DNA from: Actinokineospora fastidiosa
Lineage (GTDB): Bacteria > Actinomycetota > Actinomycetes > Mycobacteriales > Pseudonocardiaceae
DNA length: 64,000 bases
Reading direction: 5' to 3'
Assembly (NCBI RefSeq): GCF_014648415.1
Contig: NZ_BMRB01000003.1
Span: 1 to 64,000 of the forward strand
Shown here: in pieces, positions 1 to 10,111 of the stretch
Layout of the letters: every line of letters starts with the position of its first letter
Numbering within the stretch: position 1 is the first letter of the stretch
The notes under the pieces: model-generated
The model's database searches: none
The model's input: only the letters and a program-made list of their open reading frames with translations
What the model was told of the DNA's origin: nothing
Program-made: the position numbers and the translations under genes

Positions 1-536
1 TCCTTGAGGTGGCGGGCGGAGGTGGCCGCCTGCTTCGGGTCGCCGGACCCGGACGCCAGCCGCGCGCCGAGCAGTTCGACCTCGGTGCGGATGTCGTCGA
101 AGCGGCGGGCGAAGTGGGCCAGGCCCTCGGCGGGCTCGCCCGCCTGCCACGAGCCGACCACGCGCTCGCCCTCGGCGGTGCGCACGTAGACGGTGCCCTC
201 GTCGTCGACCCGACCCCACTTGCCCGGGTCGTCGGACGCGACGGCCACGGGCGGGACCTCGTCACCGGGGGTCGGCGCCGCGGGCGGGTGCGCGACGGCG
301 GCCACGACGTCCGGCGCGGGCACGGGCTCGGCGGGCTGCTCGGCCGCGGGCTGCTCGGCGGCGGGCTGCGACGCGGGGGTGGGGTCGTCAGCCGGTGCGG
401 GGGCGGGGTCCGCGGTCGCCGCGACGACGGCGGCCGGGCTGGCGGGCGCCTGGGCCTCCGTGGGCGCCACCGGGTCGGCGACGGTGGTCTGACCGCGCTC
501 CGTCACGGCCTGGGCGTTGTCCTGCTCGTCGGTCAT
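1..536 (-). CDS. DUF349 domain protein, N-terminal part
   Basis: The first 178 residues of a protein whose 3' end lies beyond the left edge. It starts at an ATG behind a good ribosome site (GGGAGGAG). The sequence opens with about 100 residues of Ala/Pro/Val-rich low complexity, followed by a conserved segment with [16 protein letters not shown] and a start of coiled coil ([19 protein letters not shown]). This is the layout of actinobacterial DUF349 proteins such as Rv2731, which also sits near miaA and miaB in mycobacteria. The function is unknown; DUF349 regions are long helical coiled coils. Family assignment rests on the N-terminal pattern and synteny only, because the DUF349 repeats themselves are not in the window. 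Confidence 0.75.
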   Translation of the reverse strand, partial: MTDEQDNAQAVTERGQTTVADPVAPTEAQAPASPAAVVAATADPAPAPADDPTPASQPAAEQPAAEQPAEPVPAPDVVAAVAHPPAAPTPGDEVPPVAVASDDPGKWGRVDDEGTVYVRTAEGERVVGSWQAGEPAEGLAHFARRFDDIRTEVELLGARLASGSGDPKQAATSARHLK

Positions 537-764
537 GTGGCCGGCTCCTCCCGCCTGCGTGCCCGCGGCTGTCGCGGGCGCCCCGCTCGCGCGGGGCCCA
601 GCACTGTGCGTACGACCTTTTCGGGCCGATGTACCTGCGCGCATTCAAACAGGTCAACTGCCACCTGGGTATCCCGAGGGCCGCACTCGTAGCCATGGTG
701 CCGCAAACTCCGCGCCGCGTGGGGTGGGAACGCCGAGAATGTGCGGCGGACGTACCCTCTGGCC

Positions 765-1454
765 GTGATCTCGCGCGTCGCGGTCCTGCCGCATCCGCCG
801 CTGCTGGTGCCCGAACTGGTCGGCGGCGGCGACCGCGACGCCGACGCGGTCCGCGCCGCCTGCCTCGACGTGGCGCGCGAGCTGGCCGCCGCGTCGCCCC
901 GCTGGACCGTCGTCGGCGTGGGCCAGGCGCCGGCCACCGGCGTGGGCACGTTCCGCGGCTACGGCGTCGACGTCCGCGTGACCCTCGGCGACGGCGACGG
1001 CGCCCCCGACGCCTTCTGGCCGCTGCCCGCCCTGATCGCGGGCTGGCTGCGCGAGCGGGCCGGGGCCGAGTCCGTCGACCTGCGCCTCGTCGACCCCGAC
1101 CTCGACCCGGGTTCCTGCGCCGAGCTGGGCCGCGCCCTCGCGGGCGGATCGGGCGCGCTGCTGGTGCTGGGCGACGGGTCCCACCGCCACGGCGAGCGCG
1201 CCGTCGGCAAGCCCGACGACCGGGCGGGCGAGTTCGACGAGCGGGTGGCGCACGCCCTCGCCACCGTCGACACCGCCGCCCTGCGCGCGCTCGACCCCGC
1301 CCTGGCCGCCGAGCTGGGCGCGGTGGGGCGGGCGCCCTGGCAGGTCCTCGCGGGCGCGGTGGACGCCGACGGCCGCGCGTGGCAGGCCACCCGATCGACC
1401 ACGCTCACGCCCTTCGGCGTCGCCTACCACCTGGCGATCTGGGAGCCCGCGTGA
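765..1454 (+). CDS. LigB-like (class III extradiol dioxygenase family) protein
   Basis: A 229-residue protein starting at GTG ([18 protein letters not shown]); an upstream GTG at 741 is less likely because homologues begin at this hydrophobic stretch. The N-terminal PHPPLLVPE and the later GDGSHRH segment resemble the class III extradiol dioxygenase/LigB fold, in which early and later histidines bind metal. It is the counterpart of Rv2728c by position. The stop codon overlaps the miaA start by 4 bases (GTGA), so the two are probably translationally coupled. Real ring-cleavage activity is doubtful: the position next to tRNA-modification genes suggests another, unknown role. Confidence 0.75.
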   Translation: MISRVAVLPHPPLLVPELVGGGDRDADAVRAACLDVARELAAASPRWTVVGVGQAPATGVGTFRGYGVDVRVTLGDGDGAPDAFWPLPALIAGWLRERAGAESVDLRLVDPDLDPGSCAELGRALAGGSGALLVLGDGSHRHGERAVGKPDDRAGEFDERVAHALATVDTAALRALDPALAAELGAVGRAPWQVLAGAVDADGRAWQATRSTTLTPFGVAYHLAIWEPA

Positions 1455-2338
1455 TCGCCGTGGTCGGCCCGACCGCCACCGGCAAGTCCGACCTCGGCGT
1501 CGCGCTCGCCGAACGCCTCGACGGCGAGGTGGTCAACGCCGACGCCATGCAGCTCTACCGCGGGATGGACATCGGCACCGCGAAGATCACCCCTGCCGAG
1601 CGCCGCGGCGTCCCGCACCACCAGCTCGACGTCCTCGACGTCCGCGAGACCGCGTCCGTGGCCGCCTACCAGCGCCACGCCCGCGCCGCGATCGAGGACA
1701 TCCGCGAGCGCGGCCGCACCCCGATCCTGGTCGGCGGCTCCGGGCTGTACGTCCAGGCCGTGCTCGACGACCTCGACTTCCCCGGCACCGACCCGGAGCT
1801 GCGGACCCGGCTGGAGGCCGAGCTGACCCAGGTGGGCGCCGCCGTCCTGCACGAGCGCCTCACCCGGCTCGACCCCGTCGCCGCCGGGGCGATCCTGCCC
1901 AGCAACGGCAGGCGGATCGTGCGCGCGCTGGAGGTCATCGAGCTCACCGGCCGCCCGTTCTCCGCGACCATGCCGCGCCCCGGCCCGCCCCGCTACGGCG
2001 CCGTGCTCATCGGCATCGACCGCGACCCCGAGGAACTGGACGCCCGGGTCGACACCCGGGTGGAGCGGATGTTCGCCGCGGGCCTGGTCGACGAGGTGCG
2101 CGCGCTGGAGGCCCACGGCCTGCGCGAGGGCCGCACCGCCTCCCGCGCGCTCGGCTACCAGCAGGTCCTCGCCGCGCTCGACACCGGGGACTTCGCGGCG
2201 GCCGCCGAGGAGACCGCGCGCGCCACCCGCCGGTTCGTCCGCCGCCAGCGCTCCTGGTTCCGCAGGGACAAGCGCGTCGTCTGGCTCGACGCCGCCCGCC
2301 CCGACCTGCTCGATGCCGCGCTGGCGGTCGTAGGCTGA
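1451..2338 (+). CDS. miaA: tRNA dimethylallyltransferase MiaA
   Basis: A 295-residue enzyme that transfers the dimethylallyl group of DMAPP to N6 of A37 in tRNAs reading UNN codons. The start is GTG ([13 protein letters not shown]), with the P-loop GPTATGKS at residues 6-13. Also visible are the [15 protein letters not shown] segment, [14 protein letters not shown] and the C-terminal [10 protein letters not shown] typical of IPP transferases. Length is normal. MiaB, which methylthiolates the product, is encoded on the opposite strand 1.3 kb downstream. The gene overlaps the preceding LigB-like gene by 4 bases and is followed by dapF after 4 bases, so the three form an operon. Confidence 0.97.
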   Translation: MIAVVGPTATGKSDLGVALAERLDGEVVNADAMQLYRGMDIGTAKITPAERRGVPHHQLDVLDVRETASVAAYQRHARAAIEDIRERGRTPILVGGSGLYVQAVLDDLDFPGTDPELRTRLEAELTQVGAAVLHERLTRLDPVAAGAILPSNGRRIVRALEVIELTGRPFSATMPRPGPPRYGAVLIGIDRDPEELDARVDTRVERMFAAGLVDEVRALEAHGLREGRTASRALGYQQVLAALDTGDFAAAAEETARATRRFVRRQRSWFRRDKRVVWLDAARPDLLDAALAVVG

Positions 2339-2342
2339 TGGC

Positions 2343-3170
2343 ATGGCCATCCCGTTCCGCAAGGGCCACGGCACCCAGAACGACTTCGTGCTGCTGCCCG
2401 ACCCCGACGGCGACCTCGACCTGACCGAGAGCCGGGTGCGCGCGCTCTGCGACCGCAGGCGGGGCCTCGGCGCGGACGGGGTGCTGCGCGTCGTGCGGAC
2501 CAAGGCCGTCCCGGACGCCCCCGAGGGCATCGACGGCGACGTGTGGTTCATGGACTACCGCAACGCCGACGGGTCCATCGCCGAGATGTGCGGCAACGGC
2601 GTGCGCGTCTTCGCCCGCCACCTGGCCCAGCACGACCTGGTCGACGGCCCCGAGTTCCCCGTCGGCACGCGGGCGGGCCTGCGCACGGCGACGGTCCACC
2701 CCGACGGCGACGTCACCGTCGACATGGGCCCGGTGCGCCTCCTGGGCACGTCCACCGCCACGGTCGACGGCAGGACCATGACCGGCATCGGCGTCGACGT
2801 CGGCAACCCGCACCTGGCGTGCGTCACCGACGACCTCGACGGCCTCGACCTCACCACCCAGCCCGGGTTCGACAGCGCCGTCTTCCCGAACGGGGTGAAC
2901 ATCGAGTTCATCGTCCCGGCGGGCGACGCCGAGATCCGCATGCGGGTGCACGAGCGCGGCGTCGGCGAGACCCGCTCCTGCGGCACCGGGACCGTCGCCG
3001 CCGCGGCCGCCGCCCTGCGCGCGGCCGGACGCGCCGACGGCGAGGTGACCGTCCACATCCCCGGCGGAACGGTGCGGGTGGCGATCGCCGACGGCACGGC
3101 CACGCTCACCGGCCCGGCCGAGTTCGTCGCCGAGGGCACCCTCGGCCAGGAGTGGTGGTCAGGCCTGTAG
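2343..3170 (+). CDS. dapF: Diaminopimelate epimerase DapF
   Basis: A 275-residue PLP-independent racemase converting LL- to meso-diaminopimelate for lysine and peptidoglycan synthesis in the cytosol. The two catalytic cysteines are visible: C83 in EMCGNGVRVF and C213 in ETRSCGTGTVAAA. GHGTQNDFV near the start and GNPHL in the middle are also family motifs. It is the last gene of the LigB-like-miaA-dapF operon. Its stop codon lies inside the 3' end of the convergent membrane-protein gene (12 bp overlap). Confidence 0.97.
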   Translation: MAIPFRKGHGTQNDFVLLPDPDGDLDLTESRVRALCDRRRGLGADGVLRVVRTKAVPDAPEGIDGDVWFMDYRNADGSIAEMCGNGVRVFARHLAQHDLVDGPEFPVGTRAGLRTATVHPDGDVTVDMGPVRLLGTSTATVDGRTMTGIGVDVGNPHLACVTDDLDGLDLTTQPGFDSAVFPNGVNIEFIVPAGDAEIRMRVHERGVGETRSCGTGTVAAAAAALRAAGRADGEVTVHIPGGTVRVAIADGTATLTGPAEFVAEGTLGQEWWSGL

Positions 3171-3656
3171 CGGCCGCGACCACGCCGTCTTGAACCACAG
3201 CGTGGCGACCACGACGACGGCGATCTCGCTGATCACCAGGCCGATGCCCGGCCCGGGCGAGTCCAGCCCGGCCGACGACTGCCGCGTCCAGATCGCCAGC
3301 ATCCCGTCGACGGAGGCGAACCAGCCGCCGAGCGCGCACACCCAGGTCAGCGCCCACAGCCGGGTGATCAGCGCGAGCGCGGAGGCGACCACGCCGAAGA
3401 CCAGCGACGTCGCGGCGAACAGGCGAGGCACCATGCCCGCCTTGCCCGCGGCGTCGCCTGCGCCGAGCAGCACCTCCCAGCCCGCCGCCGTGCCCATCCA
3501 CGGCAGGATGTAGCCGATCATCAGGGCGAACACCCCGACCGCCAGTACGACGGCCCGACCACCCAGCTCGACCCGGCGCGACGCCCGCCGCTCGACCTCG
3601 TCGACCTCCGCGCGCAGCGCCTGGTCGGTGGAGTCCATCGGTTCGTCGGTGCTCAT
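3159..3656 (-). CDS. Conserved membrane protein, Rv2732c-like
   Basis: A 165-residue protein with a hydrophilic acidic N-terminus (about 30 residues) and four predicted transmembrane stretches, the first being [21 protein letters not shown] short loop contains [17 protein letters not shown]. It begins at an ATG that overlaps the miaB stop by 4 bases (ATGA), so it is co-translated with miaB. Position and topology match Rv2732c of mycobacteria, whose function is unknown. No catalytic motif is visible. Confidence 0.85.
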   Translation of the reverse strand: MSTDEPMDSTDQALRAEVDEVERRASRRVELGGRAVVLAVGVFALMIGYILPWMGTAAGWEVLLGAGDAAGKAGMVPRLFAATSLVFGVVASALALITRLWALTWVCALGGWFASVDGMLAIWTRQSSAGLDSPGPGIGLVISEIAVVVVATLWFKTAWSRPLQA

Positions 3657-5113
3657 CGGACAGCGCACCCCGTCTCGGCCGGTGCGGGCGGCGGCGCGCC
3701 GAAGCCGGGCAGGCCCAGCCCGACGCCGTTGGTCTTCGGCCGCAGACCGGCCTCGTGGTTGTCGCCCGCGCGCGTGCGTCGGTGCGACACCAGCGGCCCG
3801 TCGGCCACCAGGTGGTGCGGGGCGGCGTAGGTGACGACCGCCTCGACGATGTCGCCGGGCCGCACGCCCTCCGCCGGGGTGAAGTGCACGAGCCGGTTGT
3901 CGCGGGCGCGGCCGCTCATCCGCCGGGTGTCGGCGTCCTTGCGGCCCTCGCCGGTGGCGACCAGCAGCTCCACGGTCTTCCCCACGACCTGCTTGTTCAG
4001 CTCCCAGGAGATGGAGTCCTGCAGCTCGACCAGCCGCTCGTAGCGCTCCTGGACGACCTGCTTGGGCAGCTGGTCGGGCAGTTCGGCCGCGGGCGTGCCC
4101 GGCCGCTTGGAGTACTGGAAGGTGAACGCCCCGGAGAAGCGCGCCTGCCGCACGACGTCCAGCGTCGCCTCGAAGTCCGCGTCGGTCTCGCCGGGGAAGC
4201 CCACGATGATGTCGGTGGTGATCGCCGCGTCCGGCATGGCCTCGCGGACCTTGTCGAGGATCGACAGGTAGCGCGTGGACCGGTACGAGCGGCGCATGCG
4301 GCGCAGGACGTCGTCGGAGCCCGACTGCAGCGGCATGTGCAGCTGGTGGCACACGGCCGGGGTCTCGGCCATCGCGGCGATGACGTCGTCGGTGAAGTCC
4401 TTCGGGTGCGGGGAGGTGAACCGGACCCGCTCCAGGCCGTCGATGTCCCCGCACGCGCGCAGCAGCTTGCCGAAGGCGTAGCGGTCGCCGAACTCCACGC
4501 CGTAGGAGTTGACGTTCTGCCCGAGCAGCGTCACCTCCAGCACGCCCTCGGCCGCCAGCGCCTTGACCTCGGCCAGCACGTCGCCGGGGCGGCGGTCCTT
4601 CTCCCGCCCGCGCAGCGACGGGACGATGCAGAACGTGCAGGTGTTGTTGCAGCCCACGGAGATGGACACCCACCCCGCGTACGCCGAGTCGCGGCGGGCG
4701 GGCAGCGTGGAGGGGAAGGTCTCCAGCGACTCCAGGATCTCCACCTCGGCGCGGCGGTTGTGCCGGGCGCGCTCCAGCAGCACCGGCAGCGAGCCGATGT
4801 TGTGCGTGCCGAACACGACGTCGACCCAGGGGGCCCTGCGGACGATCTCGCCGCGGTCCTTCTGCGCCAGGCAGCCGCCGACGGCGATCTGCATCCCCGG
4901 GTTGGCGTTCTTCACCGGCGCCAGGTGCCCGAGGTTGCCGTACAGCTTGTTGTCGGCGTTCTCGCGCACGGCGCAGGTGTTGAACACGACGACGTCCGCG
5001 GCCTGGCCGGGACCGGCCGCCACGTATCCGGCGTCCTCCAGCAGCCCGGAGAGCCGCTCGGAGTCGTGGACGTTCATCTGACACCCGAAGGTGCGGACTT
5101 CATAGGTGCGCAT
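3653..5113 (-). CDS. miaB: tRNA-2-methylthio-N6-dimethylallyladenosine synthase MiaB
   Basis: A 486-residue radical-SAM methylthiotransferase that converts i6A37 to ms2i6A37 in tRNA. The UPF0004 domain carries auxiliary-cluster cysteines C11 ([11 protein letters not shown]), C47 (NTCAVRENA) and C81 (GGCLAQ). The radical-SAM CxxxCxxC is at C155/C159/C162 ([12 protein letters not shown]). A TRAM-like segment follows ([12 protein letters not shown] to [10 protein letters not shown]). The protein ends with an extra 30-40 residues rich in Gly/Pro. The chosen ATG ([12 protein letters not shown]) is where the family begins. No clear ribosome site precedes it, and a TACCCT box 11 bases upstream suggests a very short leader. 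Confidence 0.97.
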   Translation of the reverse strand: MRTYEVRTFGCQMNVHDSERLSGLLEDAGYVAAGPGQAADVVVFNTCAVRENADNKLYGNLGHLAPVKNANPGMQIAVGGCLAQKDRGEIVRRAPWVDVVFGTHNIGSLPVLLERARHNRRAEVEILESLETFPSTLPARRDSAYAGWVSISVGCNNTCTFCIVPSLRGREKDRRPGDVLAEVKALAAEGVLEVTLLGQNVNSYGVEFGDRYAFGKLLRACGDIDGLERVRFTSPHPKDFTDDVIAAMAETPAVCHQLHMPLQSGSDDVLRRMRRSYRSTRYLSILDKVREAMPDAAITTDIIVGFPGETDADFEATLDVVRQARFSGAFTFQYSKRPGTPAAELPDQLPKQVVQERYERLVELQDSISWELNKQVVGKTVELLVATGEGRKDADTRRMSGRARDNRLVHFTPAEGVRPGDIVEAVVTYAAPHHLVADGPLVSHRRTRAGDNHEAGLRPKTNGVGLGLPGFGAPPPAPAETGCAVR

Positions 5114-5182
5114 CTCGGTGATTGAGGGTACGCGCAGGCGGACCGGGCCCCCAGAGCCACCCGCGTCTGGCACGATCGGCCG

Positions 5183-6100
5183 ATGACCCGGGTTCGGCTG
5201 TGCGTGGTGTTGGTGGCGCTCGCGCTGCTGACCGCGTGCGACACCGGGTTCGAGGGCGTCCGGCTGCGCATCGCCGCGGGCTTCGACGGCGGCGTCTACC
5301 ACGCGCTGTCGGCCCCGCTGGCCGACGCCTGCCGCGCCCGGCTGGGCATGGCCCGGCCGGAGGTCCTGCAGACCCGCGGCTCGCCGGACAACCTGAACAA
5401 GCTGGTGGGCGGCGAGGTCGACATCGCCTTCAGCGCCGCCGACGTGGCCGCCGAGCGCCGTCCCGGCCCGCGCAGGCCGATGGCCCTGGCCCGCCTCTAC
5501 AACGACTACCTGCACCTGGTCGTCCGCGACGAGGACCCCATCGAGGCGGTGGCCGACCTCGCGGGCAGGCGGGTCTCGATCGGGGCGCCGGAGTCCGGGG
5601 TCGCGGTCATGGCCCGCCGCGTGCTGGAGGTGGCCGGGCTGACCGGCGGGCTGAAGACCCGCGACCTGGGTCTCGCCGCCTCCATCGACGCGTTCAACGC
5701 GGGCGACATCGACGCGTTCTTCTGGTCCGGCGGCCTGCCGACCGACCTCATCGAGGACCTGTCGGCGATCAGGCGCATCCGCCTGATCGACATGACCGAC
5801 ATCCTGCCCAACCTGATCAACCGCTACCCGGTCTACAACGCCGAGCTCATCCCGGCGTCGACCTACCACCTCGCCGGTCCCGCGGTGAACACCCTCTCGG
5901 TGCCGAACTACCTGCTGACCACCGACGCGATGCCTGCCGACCTGGCCATGGCGCTGGTGGAGACCCTGTTCGAGGCCCAGCCCGCGCTGGTGCGGGCCAA
6001 CAAGGCGGCGACGGCGATCGACATCCACTCCGCGATCGAGACCGACCCGGTCCCGCTGCACCCGGGCGCGGTCCGCTACTACCGCGAGCAGAAGATCTAG
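5183..6100 (+). CDS. TAXI-family TRAP transporter solute-binding lipoprotein
   Basis: A 305-residue periplasmic binding protein with a lipoprotein signal ([10 protein letters not shown], lipobox cysteine about residue 19). The TAXI-type start of the mature domain ([20 protein letters not shown]), [11 protein letters not shown] and the GADVxIGxPxSG-like [18 protein letters not shown] are diagnostic of this family. No TRAP membrane subunit (fused 4TM-12TM) is encoded nearby. Instead the gene faces a histidine kinase/response regulator pair, and the two convergent genes share the same CTAG for their stops. That suggests a sensory rather than transport role, as proposed for other binding proteins paired with kinases. 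Confidence 0.88.
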   Translation: MTRVRLCVVLVALALLTACDTGFEGVRLRIAAGFDGGVYHALSAPLADACRARLGMARPEVLQTRGSPDNLNKLVGGEVDIAFSAADVAAERRPGPRRPMALARLYNDYLHLVVRDEDPIEAVADLAGRRVSIGAPESGVAVMARRVLEVAGLTGGLKTRDLGLAASIDAFNAGDIDAFFWSGGLPTDLIEDLSAIRRIRLIDMTDILPNLINRYPVYNAELIPASTYHLAGPAVNTLSVPNYLLTTDAMPADLAMALVETLFEAQPALVRANKAATAIDIHSAIETDPVPLHPGAVRYYREQKI

Positions 6101-7497
6101 ACCGGCCGCGCGGGCAGCACCACCGTCACCCGCAGCCCGCCGCCGTCGGGCAGGTCCAGCCGCAGCTCCCCGCCCGCCTTGGCCACGATCCGGCTCACGA
6201 TCGCCAGGCCGAGGCCGGACCCGGGCACGTTCTGGTGGGCGTGGCTGCGCCAGAACCGGTCGGTCGCCCGGTCCAGTTCGTCGGGGCGCAGCCCCGGGCC
6301 GTGGTCGCGCACGGCCAGCTCGACCCGGTTGTCGGTGCTCGCGACCGTCACCCGCACGCGCTCACCGGACGGGGTGAACTTCAGCGCGTTGTCCAGCAGC
6401 GCGTCGAGGATCCCGTCGACGCCGCGGGCGGGGGCCAGCACGACGACGTCGCCCGCGAGGCCCTCGATGTCGAGGTCGATGCCGCGCGCGGTGGCCACCA
6501 CGTCCCAGTCGGCGACCCGCTCGGCCACGACCTGGTCGACGTCGACGGGCACCAGGTCGCCGCCCGCCCCCTCGGCGCGGGCCATGGCCAGCAGCTCGTC
6601 GAGGATGCGCTTGAGCCGGTCTGCCTCGGCGGCCGCGGCCACCCTGTGCACCTCGGCGGCCTCGTCGACGTGGCCTTCGAGGTTCGCCAGCCGCAGCTTG
6701 AGCGCGGTCAGCGGGTTGCGCAGCTGGTGGGAGGCGTCGGCGACGAACGCGCGCTGGGCGGCGAGGGTGTCGGCGACGCTGGCGGCCATCTGGTCGAAGG
6801 AGCGGCCGAGCTGGCGCAGCTCGGGCGGCCCGTGCGCGCTGCCGACCGGCTCGACGTCGCGCCCGCCGACGACAGACCCGACCAGTGCGCCGGTGGCCTC
6901 GTCCAGCCTGCGCACCGGCCGCAGGATCCACTGGATGACCGGCACCGCGACCAGCAGGGCCAGCGCGAACGCGGCCACCCCGCCCGCGCCGATGAGCAGC
7001 CACCACCACAGGACCCTGGTCCGGACGCGGTCGGTCGGCGACACGCTGACCACGGCCCCGCGCACGTCGGCGTCGACCAGGACCGGGGCGACCATGACCA
7101 TCGGGCTGTCGTCCCAGGGCATCAGCAGCGACCCCGACTGCGGCCTGCGCCCGGCCAGCGCCTCGTTGAGCTGGGTCTGCACCAGCGGGTCGTCGAGGTC
7201 GATCTCGTTCTGGCCGAACCGGCCGGAGCCGACCTGCGCCCGCGAGTCGCGGTCGACCACGACGATGTCGATGCCGTACAGCTCGTGGTAGCGCCGCAGC
7301 TCGTCGCGCATCACGGCGGGCTGGCTCTCGATCAGCGGGCGCTGGGCCATGGAGGCGTAGTGGTTGATGTCGGTCAACCGGTCCAGGAACATGTTGCGCT
7401 GCTCGGTGCCCGCCACGGACAGCGCGAGCGGCACGCCCAGCCCGAACACGACCAGCGCGACGAGGAACCAGACCATGCCGAGCAACCGGGTACGCAT
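6097..7497 (-). CDS. Sensor histidine kinase
   Basis: A 466-residue membrane kinase. Transmembrane segment 1 is at about 5-25. An extracytoplasmic sensor domain of about 135 residues follows, then transmembrane segment 2 at about 161-187 and a HAMP linker. The phospho-acceptor is H257 in [20 protein letters not shown]. The ATPase domain shows the N box ([11 protein letters not shown]), G1 ([10 protein letters not shown]) and G2 ([10 protein letters not shown]). The sensor region resembles the TctE/PhoQ-like class ([16 protein letters not shown]). It follows the response regulator by 33 bases in the same operon. Its extracytoplasmic domain may be contacted by the adjacent TAXI lipoprotein (inference). 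Confidence 0.94.
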   Translation of the reverse strand: MRTRLLGMVWFLVALVVFGLGVPLALSVAGTEQRNMFLDRLTDINHYASMAQRPLIESQPAVMRDELRRYHELYGIDIVVVDRDSRAQVGSGRFGQNEIDLDDPLVQTQLNEALAGRRPQSGSLLMPWDDSPMVMVAPVLVDADVRGAVVSVSPTDRVRTRVLWWWLLIGAGGVAAFALALLVAVPVIQWILRPVRRLDEATGALVGSVVGGRDVEPVGSAHGPPELRQLGRSFDQMAASVADTLAAQRAFVADASHQLRNPLTALKLRLANLEGHVDEAAEVHRVAAAAEADRLKRILDELLAMARAEGAGGDLVPVDVDQVVAERVADWDVVATARGIDLDIEGLAGDVVVLAPARGVDGILDALLDNALKFTPSGERVRVTVASTDNRVELAVRDHGPGLRPDELDRATDRFWRSHAHQNVPGSGLGLAIVSRIVAKAGGELRLDLPDGGGLRVTVVLPARPV

Positions 7498-7530
7498 CCC
7501 ACCCCCGTCCGTCCAGAAGTCAAGGATGCC

Positions 7531-8208
7531 TCACTCCGCGCGGTCGGGTTTGCGCGCCAGCCGGTAGCCCACCCCCCGCACCGTCTCGATCAGCGCGGGA
7601 CGGCCCAGCTTGGTGCGCAGGTTCGCCACGTGGACGTCGAGCGTGCGGTTCTCCGCCGCGCCCGCGCGGCCCCACACCTCCTCCAGGATGTGCTCGCGCG
7701 AGCACACCGCGCCGTCCGCGGCGACGATGAGGCCGAAGACCTGGAACTCCTTGCGCGACAGGGCCACGGCCGCACCGTCCACAGTGACCTCATGGCGGTC
7801 GAAGTCGATGTGCACGCCGTCGAGTTCGGCAGTGCCGGTGGCGCCCACCGCGGCCGGGGCCTTGCGCCTGCGCACCGCGTGCACGCGCGCCACCAGCTCG
7901 TCCACGTCGTAGGGCTTGACCAGGTAGTCGTCCGCGCCCGCGCGCAGCCCCAGGATGCGGTCGTCGACCTCGCCGCGCGCCGACACCACGATCACCGCCA
8001 CGTCGCTGGCCGCCCGGATCTGTCGACACAGGACGACCCCGTCCACATCGGGCAGGCCCAGGTCGAGCAGCACGACGTCGACCTCGCCGACGGTGTCGAG
8101 CACCCCGGCGCCGGAGGCCAGCCTGCGCACCGCCAGACCCCGGCGGACCAGGGCGGGCATCAGCGCGTCGGCCACCCGGTCGTCGTCCTCCACGAGCAGC
8201 ACTCGCAA
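7531..8208 (-). CDS. OmpR-family response regulator
   Basis: A 225-residue regulator. The receiver domain has the acidic pair in LLVEDDD, phospho-acceptor D49 (VVLLDLGLPD) and K98 (DDYLVKPYDVDE). A winged-helix DNA-binding domain follows (ALSRKEFQVFGLIVA to ENRTLDVHVANLRTKLG and TVRGVGYRL). The start is TTG, supported by a GGAGGG ribosome site with 7-base spacing and by MRVLLVEDDD being the canonical beginning. It is the first gene of the two-gene system with the downstream kinase, divergent from the glutamate transporter operon. Confidence 0.95.
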   Translation of the reverse strand: MRVLLVEDDDRVADALMPALVRRGLAVRRLASGAGVLDTVGEVDVVLLDLGLPDVDGVVLCRQIRAASDVAVIVVSARGEVDDRILGLRAGADDYLVKPYDVDELVARVHAVRRRKAPAAVGATGTAELDGVHIDFDRHEVTVDGAAVALSRKEFQVFGLIVAADGAVCSREHILEEVWGRAGAAENRTLDVHVANLRTKLGRPALIETVRGVGYRLARKPDRAE

Positions 8209-8349
8209 CGCGTGTCCCTCCGTACTCGGGTGTGACAGAGTTGAGACCCTAAGTGTTGCTCAAGCCTGGTGGACTTGGGCCGGTGCCGGAGTAGGTTTCG
8301 GCGAAACCCGGCCAGCTCACCGTCGACACGCGTTCGTGGAGGATCCCGC

Positions 8350-9105
8350 ATGACCGGCTCGAACGCCGCTCCGCCCATGATCCGGATGGAGTCGGTGGAC
8401 AAGTTCTTCGGCCCACTGCACGTCCTCAAGGACATCACCCTGGAGGTGCCGAAGGGCCAGGTGGTCGTCGTGCTGGGCCCCTCCGGCTCCGGCAAGTCCA
8501 CCCTCTGCCGCGCCATCAACCGGCTGGAACCGATCAACTCCGGGACGATCGAGGTCGACGGCAGGCCGCTGCCCGCCGAGGGCAAGGAGCTGGCCCGGCT
8601 GCGCGCCGAGGTCGGCATGGTCTTCCAGAGCTTCAACCTCTTCGCCCACAAGACCATCCTGGACAACGTCACCCTCGGCCCGATCAAGGTGCGCAAGCAG
8701 CCCGCGGCCGAGGCGCGCAAGACGGCGCTCGAGCTGCTGGAGCGGGTCGGCATCGCCAACCAGGCGCAGAAGTACCCGGCCCAGCTCTCCGGCGGCCAGC
8801 AGCAGCGGGCGGCGATCGCCAGGGCGCTGGCGATGCGCCCGAAGGTGATGCTGTTCGACGAGCCGACCTCGGCCCTGGACCCGGAGATGGTCCAGGAGGT
8901 GCTCGACGTCATGACCACCCTGGCCAAGGAGGGCATGACCATGCTCGTGGTCACCCACGAGATGGGCTTCGCCCGGCAGGCAGCCGATCGGGTGATCTTC
9001 ATGGCCGACGGCGAGGTCGTCGAGGACAGCACCCCCGACTCGTTCTTCAGCGCGCCCAAGTCCGGGCGGGCGAAGGACTTCCTTGGCAAGATCCTGACCC
9101 ACTGA
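8350..9105 (+). CDS. gluA: Glutamate-type amino acid ABC transporter, ATP-binding protein
   Basis: A 251-residue ATPase with Walker [10 protein letters not shown] (43-51), Q-loop in [13 protein letters not shown], signature LSGGQQQR, Walker [13 protein letters not shown] and switch histidine in VVTHEMGFA. These are the sequence features of polar amino acid (PAAT) importers such as GluA. The ATG at 8350 has a GGAGG site 7 bases upstream; an internal ATG at 8377 is less well placed. It is the first gene of gluABCD, energising import of glutamate or related amino acids at the inner face of the membrane. Confidence 0.94.
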   Translation: MTGSNAAPPMIRMESVDKFFGPLHVLKDITLEVPKGQVVVVLGPSGSGKSTLCRAINRLEPINSGTIEVDGRPLPAEGKELARLRAEVGMVFQSFNLFAHKTILDNVTLGPIKVRKQPAAEARKTALELLERVGIANQAQKYPAQLSGGQQQRAAIARALAMRPKVMLFDEPTSALDPEMVQEVLDVMTTLAKEGMTMLVVTHEMGFARQAADRVIFMADGEVVEDSTPDSFFSAPKSGRAKDFLGKILTH

Positions 9106-9158
9106 GGTGTCATTGCGGCGTGGAGCTCCACGCCCGAACGAATCAGGAGTGGAGATCG

Positions 9159-10046
9159 ATGAAGCTTCGTAGCCTGGCGGCGGGTCTGCTCGTCAGCGCC
9201 CTCGCCCTCACCGGGTGCGGCAAGGAGGGCAGCCCGACCGGCGGCGGTCAGGCCCCCACCCAGGAGGCCGCCTCCGACGTCACCGTCGAGGGCTCGCCCA
9301 CCTTCGACAAGATCAAGGCGCGCGGCAAGGTCGTGGTCGGGGTCAAGGAAGACCAGCCGGGTCTGGGCTACAAGGACCCGACGACCGGCGAGTTCTCCGG
9401 CTTCGACATCGAGATCGCCCGCCTGGTGGCGGCCAAGCTCGGCTTCGACGCCACCAAGATCGAGTACAAGGCCATCCCGTCGGCCGGTCGCGAGCAGGCG
9501 ATCATCAACGGCGACGTGGACTACTACGTCGGCACCTACACGATCAACGACAAGCGCAAGGAGCAGATCTCCTTCGCCGGTCCGTACTTCGTCGCAGGCC
9601 AGGACCTGCTGGTCCGCAAGGACGACACCTCGATCACCGGCCCGGAGACCCTCAAGGGCAAGAAGGTGTGCTCGGTGACCGGCTCCACCCCGATCCAGCG
9701 GGTGCGCGACCAGGGCCTGACCGAGGCGGGCAACATCGTCGAGCTGCAGACCTACTCGCAGTGCGTCACCCAGCTCGACCAGGGCCAGGTGGACGCCGTC
9801 ACCACCGACGACGCCATCCTGAAGGGCTACGCCGCCCAGGAGCCCGACAAGTTCAAGGTGATCGGCAAGACCTTCTCCGAGGAGCCCTACGGCATCGGCC
9901 TGCCCAAGGACGACAAGGCCCTGCGCGACAAGGTCAACGACATCCTGCAGACCGCCCTTGACGACGGCACCTGGCAGTCGATCTACGACGCCACCCTCGG
10001 CAAGTCCGGCGCGACGGCCGAGAAGCCCACGCTCGACCGCTACTGA
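9159..10046 (+). CDS. gluB: Glutamate-binding lipoprotein of ABC transporter
   Basis: A 295-residue family-3 solute-binding protein with a lipoprotein signal (LLVSALALTGC, lipobox Cys about residue 21). The mature domain starts SPTFDKIKARGKVVVGVKED and contains FSGFDIEIARLVA and the YYVGTYTINDKRKEQISFAG segment found in GluB proteins. The ATG is preceded by an AGGAG at 9145-9149. The gene lies 53 bases after the ATPase gene and is followed by a strong hairpin that could raise its transcript level relative to the permease genes. Confidence 0.94.
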   Translation: MKLRSLAAGLLVSALALTGCGKEGSPTGGGQAPTQEAASDVTVEGSPTFDKIKARGKVVVGVKEDQPGLGYKDPTTGEFSGFDIEIARLVAAKLGFDATKIEYKAIPSAGREQAIINGDVDYYVGTYTINDKRKEQISFAGPYFVAGQDLLVRKDDTSITGPETLKGKKVCSVTGSTPIQRVRDQGLTEAGNIVELQTYSQCVTQLDQGQVDAVTTDDAILKGYAAQEPDKFKVIGKTFSEEPYGIGLPKDDKALRDKVNDILQTALDDGTWQSIYDATLGKSGATAEKPTLDRY

Positions 10047-10055
10047 TCACCCGCT

Positions 10056-10088
10056 GACCGGCGCCCGCCTCCCACGCGGGCGCCGGTC
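10056..10088 (+). terminator. Hairpin after gluB (partial terminator or mRNA 3' end stabiliser)
   Basis: A perfect 13-bp stem (GACCGGCGCCCGC, arms 10056-10068 and 10076-10088) with a 7-base loop, lying between gluB and gluC and followed by a weak T-rich stretch (CGTTATCT). Binding proteins are needed in excess over permeases, and stem-loops at this position commonly produce that imbalance. Because gluC and gluD follow on the same strand without another obvious promoter, this is probably a leaky terminator. Confidence 0.7.
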
Positions 10089-10111
10089 CGTTATCTGGAC
10101 CGGGGAGTCCG

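Noticed and set aside
5122..8235. A 1037-codon plus-strand frame over the TAXI/kinase/regulator genes
   Set aside because: Composition is typical of antisense of high-GC genes. The two-component genes on the other strand carry complete motifs.
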